A DNA stretch of 64,000 nucleotides from Chitinophagales bacterium (GTDB lineage Bacteria > Bacteroidota > Bacteroidia > Chitinophagales > Chitinophagaceae). The stretch lies in the NCBI GenBank assembly GCA_017303455.1, contig JAFLBM010000017.1:1-64000 (forward strand), written 5' to 3'. The position numbers and the translations under genes are program-made. The notes under the pieces were generated by a model. That model did no database searches. It was not told where the DNA came from and saw nothing but the letters and a program-made list of their open reading frames with translations. Shown in pieces: positions 28,950-36,593 of the stretch. Each line of letters begins with the position of its first letter. The stretch's first letter is position 1.

Positions 28950-30038
28950 ATGCCAGAAAAAACATATTCCTACCAGCAGTTGTTTGATTTTACAAAAGTG
29001 GTTTTCGAAAAAATCGGTTGTTCTCCTGAACATGCTGATACGGCTACCAAAGCATTATTAGCGGCGGATGTAAGGGGTATCGATTCACATGGCGTGGCCC
29101 GGTTGAGTGGTTATGTTCGTTTATGGGAAGCAAAAAGAGTGAATGCAACACCTGCTATTAAAATTATTCATGAAACACCTTCAACTGCCGTAGTGGATGG
29201 CGACAGTGGCCTGGGTTTGGTGATCGCACCTTTTGCCATGCAGATCGCTATTGAAAAAGCAAAGCAGGTGGGCACGGGCTGGGTAAGTGTGCAGAACAGT
29301 AATCATTTTGGTATTGCAGCCCATCATGCGATGATGGCATTGGAACATGATATGATGGGGATTGCGATGACCAATGCAAGTCCGTTAGTGGCACCTACTT
29401 TTTCGATAGATAAAATGCTGGGCACAAATCCTATTTGTGTGGCGGCACCTGCGGGAAACGAACCTGCATTTGTTGCTGACCTTGCCACCACCACAGCTGC
29501 GAATGGTAAATTAGAAATACTGCAACGCAAAAGTTTGGATACTCCCACCGGCTGGGTACAGGATGCAGAAGGCAATCCTTCCAATGACCCGCATATTTTA
29601 AAAAAGGGAGGAGCTTTATTGCCCTTAGGTGGTGACAGGGATCACGGCAGTCATAAAGGATATGCACTGGGTGCGGTGGTGGATATTTTTTCTGCTTTAT
29701 TAAGTGGTGCGAACTATGCACCCTGGGTACCACCTTTCCCTGCGTATGTGCCGATGCCGGCACAGCAACCCGGAAAAGGCATCGGGCATTTCTTAGGTGC
29801 TATGCGGATAGATGCTTTCCGGCCTGCGGATGATTTTAAAAAAGATATGGATCACTGGATACAGGGGTTCCGTTCCTGCAGGACCGTGCCGGGCCAGGAA
29901 AAAGTATTGGTGCCGGGTGATCCGGAGAGAGAATATGAGAACCAGCGAGTGAATTATGGAATTCCGCTACTGGATGTGGTGGCAAACGATCTTCAACTGC
30001 TTGCTGTTAAATTACAATTGAATATAAAATTATCCTGA
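28950..30038 (+). CDS. Malate/L-lactate dehydrogenase family (LDH2) oxidoreductase
   Basis: A 362-residue cytoplasmic NAD(P)-dependent dehydrogenase of the LDH2/MDH2 type, which has its own fold distinct from classical LDH. The family signatures ADVRGIDSHGVARL and QNSNHFGIAAHHAM (general region of the catalytic His) and MAMTNASPLV-like sequence (IAMTNASPLVAPT) are clear. Substrates in this family include malate, lactate, ureidoglycolate and keto-gulonates, and cannot be chosen here. It follows the Gfo/Idh/MocA gene after 54 bases that hold a hairpin pair and a promoter element, so it may be transcribed separately. Confidence 0.9.
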   Translation: MPEKTYSYQQLFDFTKVVFEKIGCSPEHADTATKALLAADVRGIDSHGVARLSGYVRLWEAKRVNATPAIKIIHETPSTAVVDGDSGLGLVIAPFAMQIAIEKAKQVGTGWVSVQNSNHFGIAAHHAMMALEHDMMGIAMTNASPLVAPTFSIDKMLGTNPICVAAPAGNEPAFVADLATTTAANGKLEILQRKSLDTPTGWVQDAEGNPSNDPHILKKGGALLPLGGDRDHGSHKGYALGAVVDIFSALLSGANYAPWVPPFPAYVPMPAQQPGKGIGHFLGAMRIDAFRPADDFKKDMDHWIQGFRSCRTVPGQEKVLVPGDPEREYENQRVNYGIPLLDVVANDLQLLAVKLQLNIKLS

Positions 30039-30110
30039 TTTGATTTCCTGCCGGCGGGATTGCATAATCACTCATTTATTTAATATCTTGGGAGATTCAA
30101 CAGCGGAGGC

Positions 30111-30986
30111 ATGAAGATTCTATCAAACCTTATTGCGCCCTTTTTAGTTTTGGTTCTGCTTAGCTCATGTCAAAGAGAAATTGACGGCTCTTTACCCGGG
30201 GGTGTGGTTGCCCAATACGAATATCTTACCCGTTATACTGTGCTTGATACTGCCTGGGTGCCCGGTAAGGATACTATGATCGACAACCGGTTTTTTTATG
30301 ATAACAAAAAAAGGATGAGCCGGGGTTTTTCAACTTATCACCAGGCTAACGCTTCTTTTCAATCCTCTCCATTATATACACATGACTTTGTGTACACCTA
30401 TGAAAGCGATACAGCTGCATTCCCTTCAAAAGTAACAGATACCTATAAGAGTTTAGTGAACCCCGCCGATACCTGGACCGAGACAGCTTTCCTCTGGTAT
30501 AAAGATGGATTAGTAAGTAAAGATTCGGTCCTTACTAAAAGTGGTGGTAGAAAAGTAACGACCTATGAAAAATTATCAAACATATTTTTCCGGGTCATTC
30601 ATAGTAAACCGGCTATTGATACCAGCTATAGCCGGGTGGAATGGAAATTTCAGAACCTGCAATTTGAAGCAGATTCCCTTTTTTTCTTTATAAGTGGGGT
30701 GCGATTCTACCGTACGGTTACCAAATACCTTCTTTATGATGCAGGATTTAACCCCTTCAACAAAATCATGCTACCCTACAGGGCACCCTTTAATCAGCGG
30801 GGCCTTCAGTTCTATAATCTTTTTTATGACTTTGCTTATCCAGGGTTGAATAACCCATTGCTGTTGACGGAAAATGGCTCACTCAGATGGTCATGGAATT
30901 ATATCCTTAATAATGATGGTTTGCCGGTCATTGCCCGAATGACTGATAAAAAGAAAGCCTTTTTCAGGTACACAAGGATATTGTGA
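30111..30986 (+). CDS. Hypothetical lipoprotein
   Basis: 291 residues. The N-terminus MKILSNLIAPFLVLVLLSSC is a lipoprotein signal with the acylated cysteine at residue 20. The rest is aromatic-rich and beta-rich, with repeated YxxD/YDNKKR elements like those of lipoproteins in this phylum that lack a known domain (DUF4595-like appearance, not certain). No catalytic motif is seen. It stands alone between the LDH2-type gene and lysC. Confidence 0.65.
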   Translation: MKILSNLIAPFLVLVLLSSCQREIDGSLPGGVVAQYEYLTRYTVLDTAWVPGKDTMIDNRFFYDNKKRMSRGFSTYHQANASFQSSPLYTHDFVYTYESDTAAFPSKVTDTYKSLVNPADTWTETAFLWYKDGLVSKDSVLTKSGGRKVTTYEKLSNIFFRVIHSKPAIDTSYSRVEWKFQNLQFEADSLFFFISGVRFYRTVTKYLLYDAGFNPFNKIMLPYRAPFNQRGLQFYNLFYDFAYPGLNNPLLLTENGSLRWSWNYILNNDGLPVIARMTDKKKAFFRYTRIL

Positions 30987-31032
30987 GGTAATTCATTTTG
31001 AAAGCCCGGTACCAGGATGATCTGATTCAAGA

Positions 31033-31061
31033 TTGTCAAATCCTTCAGCTCCTTATCTTTG
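31033..31061 (+). promoter_or_regulatory. Bacteroidota-type promoter of the aspartate kinase gene
   Basis: TTG (31033-31035) and TATCTTTG (31054-31061) are 18 bases apart, a good match to the phylum's primary sigma factor consensus. The start codon is 56 bases further on. Confidence 0.7.
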
Positions 31062-31117
31062 CATCCTTGCTTGCCAATCTATTATTCATCCTTTAAAATT
31101 TACTGGGGGGGAACAAA

Positions 31118-32440
31118 ATGAAAGTAATGAAATTTGGAGGCACCAGTGTGGGCAAACCGGAACGAATGCACCATATTGTATCGCTGGTGACCAAAGAAAC
31201 AGAACCGGCTATCGTGGTGTTATCTGCTTTGTCGGGTACCACCAATGCATTGGTGGAAATTGGTGAACATATTTCCAAAGGCGACCGCAATGCCGCCAGG
31301 CAAACCATTGATAAACTGGAAGCACATTACCAGGATTTTATTTCCAAACTGGTACAGAAACCGGAATCGTTGGCTAAAGCAAAATCCATCATTGCGGAAC
31401 ATTTTGAATTCCTGAATATCATTTTGAAGATATCTTTCAGCGAAGCTCTGAATAAAGATATACTGGCACAGGGTGAACTGCTCTCCACCAAATTATTCTG
31501 TGTGTACCTGGAAGAACAGGGTATTGACCATATGTTATTACCAGCGCTGGAATTCATGACGATTGATTCCTATGATGAACCGCAGGTAGGCAGCATCAAA
31601 GTAAAACTGTCACAGTTGCTTCAGCAATACAAAGACAAGAAAATCTATGTAACACAGGGATACATCTGCCGCAATGCAAGAGGCGAGGTTGATAACCTGA
31701 AACGGGGTGGCAGTGATTATTCAGCATCGCTGATCGCTGCGGCTATTAATGCTACTGTTTGCGAAATATGGACCGATATTGACGGCATGCACAATAATGA
31801 TCCAAGGATAGTAAAGAAAACGGTGCCGGTGGAGCAGATGAGCTTTGATGAAGCCGCAGAGTTAGCTTATTTCGGGGCGAAGATCCTGCACCCTGCATCT
31901 ATATGGCCTGCACAAACTTATAATGTACCGGTAAGGCTGCTCAATACGATGGAGCCGCAGGCCAAAGGAACACTGATCGAAGAGAAAGCAGGAAGTGTAG
32001 GGGTGAAAGCGGTGGCAGCAAAAGATAATATCATCGCCATCCGTATCAAGAGCAGCCGCATGTTGCTGGCCTATGGTTTCTTAAGAAAGATATTCGAGGT
32101 GTTTGAAAAATACAGGACGCCGATTGATATGATCACTACTTCGGAAGTGGCCGTATCATTGACCATCGATAGCTCCGCACACCTGAAGGATATCCTGAAA
32201 GAACTGGAACCATTTGGTACAGTGGAAGTAGACCAGAACCAGACCATCATATCAGTAGTGGGGAACGAAATATCCAAGACAGAAGATATGGTAAAGAAAT
32301 TATTCGGTTCCATTATGAATATCCCGGTGCGGATGGTGAGTTATGGAGGAAGCCCGCATAATATTTCCCTGCTGGTACCGGCTGAATACAAAACGCAGAT
32401 ATTGCAGCAGCTGAATAAGGGCATGTTTGGATTAGAATAA
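31118..32440 (+). CDS. lysC: Aspartate kinase (monofunctional)
   Basis: 440 residues. It phosphorylates L-aspartate, the first step toward lysine, threonine, methionine and diaminopimelate. The N-terminal kinase motif KFGGTSVGKPERM is clear, then VVLSALSGTTNAL and GRGGSDYSA-like KRGGSDYSASLIAAA. Two ACT domains follow (about 300-440; IDMITTSEVAVSLTID and MVSYGGSPHNISLLV), so feedback inhibition by an amino acid is likely. The length and single domain set fit a LysC/AK III-type enzyme without a fused homoserine dehydrogenase. dapB, in the same pathway, is at 52781 and is not linked. Confidence 0.94.
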   Translation: MKVMKFGGTSVGKPERMHHIVSLVTKETEPAIVVLSALSGTTNALVEIGEHISKGDRNAARQTIDKLEAHYQDFISKLVQKPESLAKAKSIIAEHFEFLNIILKISFSEALNKDILAQGELLSTKLFCVYLEEQGIDHMLLPALEFMTIDSYDEPQVGSIKVKLSQLLQQYKDKKIYVTQGYICRNARGEVDNLKRGGSDYSASLIAAAINATVCEIWTDIDGMHNNDPRIVKKTVPVEQMSFDEAAELAYFGAKILHPASIWPAQTYNVPVRLLNTMEPQAKGTLIEEKAGSVGVKAVAAKDNIIAIRIKSSRMLLAYGFLRKIFEVFEKYRTPIDMITTSEVAVSLTIDSSAHLKDILKELEPFGTVEVDQNQTIISVVGNEISKTEDMVKKLFGSIMNIPVRMVSYGGSPHNISLLVPAEYKTQILQQLNKGMFGLE

Positions 32441-32506
32441 GTCATCGGGAAGACATTAGCGGGGTTAATTAATGTTAAGACAGGATAATTGTAATAAGCA
32501 GATTGT

Positions 32507-32538
32507 AAATTGCCGGTACATGCGAGTACCGGCAATTT
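32507..32538. promoter_or_regulatory. 13-bp perfect hairpin with a start codon in its loop
   Basis: AAATTGCCGGTAC (32507-32519) pairs with GTACCGGCAATTT (32526-32538) around ATGCGA. The ATG in the loop is the preferred start of the next gene. It could act as the lysC terminator (followed by only TTAATATT after the arm), or it could hide the start codon region in the mRNA. Confidence 0.8.
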
Positions 32539-33758
32539 TAATATTAACCTTGTTGGTTTTTACGGGTAATGCCCAGCGAACCATCAAAGGCCGTGTGGTG
32601 AACGAAGCCACCGGCGCTGCCATTCCCGGCAGCAGTGTTTTTATCAGTAATACATCTAAGGGAACAGTCACCAACAGCGAGGGACAATTTGAACTGAATG
32701 ATGTACCGGCCGGCAAGCATGACCTGGTGATTTCCTGTATCGGTTATGAGACCAATGTCTATTCATTCAGTGAGCAGCAGTTGCCGTTGCAACTGAGAGT
32801 GCAGTTAACGGTCAAGGTGAAAGAACTGGCGAATGTAACCGTGGAGCCATTCCTGGAAGAAGGCTGGGACAAGTGGGGAAAGATGTTCATGGATAATTTT
32901 ATCGGATCGACGGAGAATGGAATGCATTGTAAGATCAGGAATACGAGTAAGATCAAATTCAGATACTATAAAAAAAGCAACCGGGTCACTGCCTATGCCG
33001 ATGAGCCTATCATTATTGAGAACAAGGCACTGGGCTATACCATCAAATACCAACTGGAGAATTTTGAAGTAAGTTTTAAAGAGCATACTACTTTCTATCT
33101 CGGCTACCCGCTGTTTGAAGACAAAACTAAAGAAGGCAAAGAGCCGAAAGAGAAATGGCAGCGCCGCCGTACTGAAGCCTTTAAGGGATCAGTGGTGCAT
33201 TTTATGCAAAGTCTTTATAACAATAAACTGAAAGAAGAAGGATTTGAAGTTCGCCGCATGGTACGAAGCCCGAACCTGGAAAAGGAGAGGGTGAAACAAA
33301 TCTATAAAGGCCTGGCAAGAACGGTCAAAACAAGTCCCGGTGCTGGTATGGTCATTGAGATCGGTGCTCCCTCTGCTGGCGCAGCAGGAGATTCTTCATC
33401 CTATTACCAGCAGGTGATGCGGCAAAAGGATCATATTGATGTGTATGGAGCAGATTTGCTCACAGCAGACAGTCTTATTGTGCAAACAGAAGGAAAGTAT
33501 AAGGCATTGTATTTTCCCAATTATCTCTATATAACGTATAAAGGAGAATTTGAAGAGGAGGCCTACCTGAAATCAATCATGGAAAACAGGAAGCCCGGTT
33601 TCCAGCGGTCACTGGTGATGCTGCTGAACGATGAATTCATTACGGTGGATAACAAGGGGAATTATTATAACCCACAGGATTTTTTTACTTCCTGGTATTG
33701 GGGCTGGTCCGAAAAAATATCCAACCTGCTGCCGGTGGATTATGTGCCGGAGAAATAA
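32520..33758 (+). CDS. CarboxypepD_reg-like domain protein, secreted
   Basis: 412 residues from the ATG at 32520, which opens a signal peptide (MRVPAILILTLLVFTGNAQ). An ATG-less extension to 32472 would place 16 polar residues before it. Residues 20-105 are a carboxypeptidase regulatory-like beta-sandwich (TIKGRVVNEATGAAIPG, GTVTNSEGQFEL, HDLVISCIGYET), the module at the N-terminus of SusC-type receptors. The rest (about 115-412) is not recognised and has no barrel. The start codon lies in a strong hairpin loop. The convergent neighbour carries the plug module of the same receptor type. Confidence 0.82.
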   Translation: MRVPAILILTLLVFTGNAQRTIKGRVVNEATGAAIPGSSVFISNTSKGTVTNSEGQFELNDVPAGKHDLVISCIGYETNVYSFSEQQLPLQLRVQLTVKVKELANVTVEPFLEEGWDKWGKMFMDNFIGSTENGMHCKIRNTSKIKFRYYKKSNRVTAYADEPIIIENKALGYTIKYQLENFEVSFKEHTTFYLGYPLFEDKTKEGKEPKEKWQRRRTEAFKGSVVHFMQSLYNNKLKEEGFEVRRMVRSPNLEKERVKQIYKGLARTVKTSPGAGMVIEIGAPSAGAAGDSSSYYQQVMRQKDHIDVYGADLLTADSLIVQTEGKYKALYFPNYLYITYKGEFEEEAYLKSIMENRKPGFQRSLVMLLNDEFITVDNKGNYYNPQDFFTSWYWGWSEKISNLLPVDYVPEK

Positions 33759-33759
33759 T

Positions 33760-34230
33760 TTATCGTCCGCTTTCTTCTCCTTCGGCTTCTTCACCACCCA
33801 GGGTGTAGATAGCAATAGCACCACCACCGCCATTAAAACCACCGTAGAAAGGCGTTTTGATCACTTTCACAATAGCAATATCATTTATGTTCAGCATCTG
33901 CAGGTAACTCATAGAGACCGGCATTTCATCCACGTAGATGCCGGGTACGGAGCCGCGGATCACCGGGATGCTGACACCCATTCTTGATGTATAGACCTGC
34001 AACCCGGCCACACGGCCCTGCAGCCAGTCTAAAATATTCAGGTAGCCCTTTACACTAACTTCAGAAGCAACATCCAGGATGGTGCCGTCGGTTGTTTTAA
34101 AAAGCCCTGAACAATAGAGTTCGTTCAGTTTTTCTTCCGGTGTTGTCGTGGGGGTATTGCCTTTGTAGGCCTGGGCATTAATGAGCAGACTGAGAAAAAT
34201 ACTGATGGAAAGAACACTGATCTTTTTCAT
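33760..34230 (-). CDS. Stand-alone TonB-dependent receptor plug-domain protein
   Basis: 156 residues with a signal peptide (KISVLSISIFLSLLINAQA). The body matches the plug of SusC-type receptors: LDWLQGRVAGLQVY, PVIRGSVPGIYVDEMPV and NINDIAIVKVIKTP, ending in a Gly-rich GGFNGGGGAIAIYTLGG. The usual 22-strand barrel is missing, so it cannot form a channel alone. It may be a periplasmic partner or a degenerated receptor. It ends one base from the stop of the convergent CarboxypepD_reg-like gene. Confidence 0.82.
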   Translation of the reverse strand: MKKISVLSISIFLSLLINAQAYKGNTPTTTPEEKLNELYCSGLFKTTDGTILDVASEVSVKGYLNILDWLQGRVAGLQVYTSRMGVSIPVIRGSVPGIYVDEMPVSMSYLQMLNINDIAIVKVIKTPFYGGFNGGGGAIAIYTLGGEEAEGEESGR

Positions 34231-34364
34231 AACCTTTTCCTCCTTCCTGTAATTTACTGAATGATTGTGTTAGGGGAAGGTTAAGAAAGTACTAATCTTC
34301 TGTAGATGAATTAAGTACTAAAAAGTAGAAATGTTATTGCTAGTTTATGGAAAAGTCATAAACT

Positions 34365-35144
34365 TTATGAGTTTGGCCTGCGTACATTGAAGATGCAGCG
34401 AACATAAAACAGTACTCCCCCTTTTTTAATTTTTTTAACGGTAAATGGAATTTTAATTTCATCAGCAATGCCAATATCAGTTTTTATATTATTTTCTTTT
34501 CCAACAACAATTTCTCGGCTATTTTTAACAACAGTTAACTTGACTAAAAAAAATTCGTTAGGGCTTTGAACATTACCCCAATACGTGTTTGAATTACTAA
34601 ATCCCTTAGATAGAGTGTCGAATATAAAAATAAATATGGGCTTGAGTGCTGATGATTTTAGGTTTGCTTCTTTGCCACTTAATGATGCCCTTCTAGTGGA
34701 ATTAAATAATCCTGTTATTGATCTCTTAAGAGATTCCCCAAAACCGCCAGTTTTTTGGTTTGTCAATATGGAGGGGTCTATTTCTGAGTATGTTTTCATA
34801 GCTGAGTCATAGAAATATAGACCTTGGGTGAGCTGGCTTATTTGTATTAAGTCATTCTCAGGAGTTAAATTATTTAATGTATTAGACGAGCTATTTTGCT
34901 TTTGAAACATATAGCTTATAATTTCATCTTGAACCCCTGCTTTTTTTAAATTAATTAAGCTGCCAGTTGATAAGTCGAAATTACATGTTGAAGACTGTAT
35001 TTTTGCTTTTATTAATTCACTACTTAATTCAGCTTTTTTGAGCTGAATAATTGTATTGTTTGTAACAATCTCAGGTTCTTTGTTTTGGCTTAAGAGAGCC
35101 TGACTAAGTAAGAGGCCAGCAATAAGGGGTAAATATAATTTCAT
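34365..35144 (-). CDS. Hypothetical secreted protein
   Basis: 259 residues with a signal peptide (MKLYLPLIAGLLLSQALLSQ). Residues 25-85 include short helical repeats (ELIKAKIQSS, INLKKAGVQDEIISYMF), of the kind seen in small Bacteroidota proteins with a repeated Leu-Lys-Lys-Ala-Gly motif. The C-terminal part is beta-rich. Function unknown. It is the last gene of the AT-rich group that starts with the kinase at 38324, 13 bases downstream of the OMP gene, so it is probably in the same transcript. Confidence 0.6.
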   Translation of the reverse strand: MKLYLPLIAGLLLSQALLSQNKEPEIVTNNTIIQLKKAELSSELIKAKIQSSTCNFDLSTGSLINLKKAGVQDEIISYMFQKQNSSSNTLNNLTPENDLIQISQLTQGLYFYDSAMKTYSEIDPSILTNQKTGGFGESLKRSITGLFNSTRRASLSGKEANLKSSALKPIFIFIFDTLSKGFSNSNTYWGNVQSPNEFFLVKLTVVKNSREIVVGKENNIKTDIGIADEIKIPFTVKKIKKGGVLFYVRCIFNVRRPNS

Positions 35145-35157
35145 ATTCCATATAGTA

Positions 35158-35727
35158 TTAAAAACTAAAATTTAATCCTATGCTAACAACCGTTACTCCA
35201 TAACCTAGCTCAGAATAAAGTCCTATAGCTGGGGCTAGTTTATATCTTATACCCCCTAGTATCGAGTATGTGAATGCTTTTAATTTTGAAGGCCCTGCAA
35301 TTAAAAGGACATTAGGTTCTTCTTTTTCTTTGAATACGTTATATCCCAACATTCCACCGCAGTACACATCGGCTTTTTTTAATACAGGAAAATGATACAA
35401 TAGCCGACCGCCAATAATAAAGTGTCTTAGGGTACTACTTTTCCCATAATATATATTGCCATTATTATCATAAAGATTTTGGTAAACACTGCTCTTTGAA
35501 TGAGCAAAATAAGCACCTATGCTAATCTCGTTTGTGATTCCTTTATCTATGGTTAAGATAAGTGGAGGAACAGTTGTTTTAACAGATAATTCTTCAAGAT
35601 CAAAAAGCGGGGTTATAAACCCAACGCCAAAATTGATATCAACTTGCTCTTTTTTAAAAATTGATTCTTGGGAGAAAACGTAAGGAATAAAAAGAGCTTG
35701 TAAAGCAAAGAAGAATATTCTTTTCAT
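35158..35727 (-). CDS. Outer-membrane beta-barrel-like protein
   Basis: 189 residues from the ATG at 35727, which opens a signal peptide (MKRIFFFALQALFIPYVFSQ). Upstream in-frame codons overlap the regulator gene and are unlikely to be used. The body alternates hydrophobic and aromatic residues and ends VTVVSIGLNFSF, with a terminal Phe as in 8-stranded outer-membrane barrels. It may be an output or a sensor partner of the two-component system encoded just upstream. No closer family is recognised. Confidence 0.6.
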   Translation of the reverse strand: MKRIFFFALQALFIPYVFSQESIFKKEQVDINFGVGFITPLFDLEELSVKTTVPPLILTIDKGITNEISIGAYFAHSKSSVYQNLYDNNGNIYYGKSSTLRHFIIGGRLLYHFPVLKKADVYCGGMLGYNVFKEKEEPNVLLIAGPSKLKAFTYSILGGIRYKLAPAIGLYSELGYGVTVVSIGLNFSF

Positions 35728-35809
35728 AAATAATTTTTGCCTAATTTCTAATAGTAAGCCGATTTTATTTGTATTGTGGGATGAAAAGAGGCGAATGCGG
35801 GAAGAAATC

Positions 35810-36583
35810 TTAGCGACTCTCAATTGTGCTTTTAATTTCTTGTAAAAATTTTTGCCCAATTGGGAGCTGAACTTTTTTTACTGTAACATAATATGGGATT
35901 TTATAGCTTTCGATTTTTCCGGAATTTATTACATACGATTTATGTATTCTTAGAAAAATATGTGGTAAACTATTTAGTATTTCTTCTATTTGATATCTAA
36001 CAAGAAACCCCACATCTTCATTTTCTAAATGAAAAAGGATTGAATTTTTAAACTCATGATTAAATGTTTCGATATAAATTATATTTTTTGGATCAATAAC
36101 TTTGGTAATTAATTCATATTTTAATTTTTCCTTTTCTGTTAAAAGATGGCATTTTAAATCAACTTCTTTTCCTTTTAGTCTTAAGTGTTTGTACTTGATG
36201 GTGTTTATAGTAGGTGTGGCAATTTGTACTGTAGTCAGTAGTTGTTTTTTGTCTAAAGGTTTTGGTTTTATAAGAAAAGTATTAGGACTGGTTTTTTTTG
36301 CTTTTGTTATTGTGTCGTAGTCAGAGTACCCTGAGAGAAAAATAACAGGAATATTATAATTTTTAGAAATGAATTCAGATATTTTGATTCCACCTTCTTT
36401 GTCTTCATGCAGATGTATGTCGGCTATTATTATATCGGGAAGTTCTTTAGATAGTAGCGATATTGTATCACTATAGCTGTCTGTTGGTCCAAGTATTTCA
36501 TAGCCTTCGTTGGATAATAGTTTGCTAATTTGGTCCGCAATTATGAATTCGTCTTCAACTATTAATATTTTTATTTTTTTCAT
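35810..36583 (-). CDS. LytTR-family response regulator
   Basis: 257 residues. The receiver domain (1-120) has the acidic pair E10/D11, the phospho-acceptor D55 (IIIADIHLHED) and K106 (FLIKPKPL). The C-terminal half is a LytTR DNA-binding domain (about 155-257; FLRIHKSYVINSGKIESY is its typical end). It is 10 bases downstream of the histidine kinase gene on the same strand and is its obvious partner. Targets are unknown; the OMP gene downstream is a candidate. Confidence 0.88.
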   Translation of the reverse strand: MKKIKILIVEDEFIIADQISKLLSNEGYEILGPTDSYSDTISLLSKELPDIIIADIHLHEDKEGGIKISEFISKNYNIPVIFLSGYSDYDTITKAKKTSPNTFLIKPKPLDKKQLLTTVQIATPTINTIKYKHLRLKGKEVDLKCHLLTEKEKLKYELITKVIDPKNIIYIETFNHEFKNSILFHLENEDVGFLVRYQIEEILNSLPHIFLRIHKSYVINSGKIESYKIPYYVTVKKVQLPIGQKFLQEIKSTIESR

Positions 36584-36593
36584 AGCTGATAAG

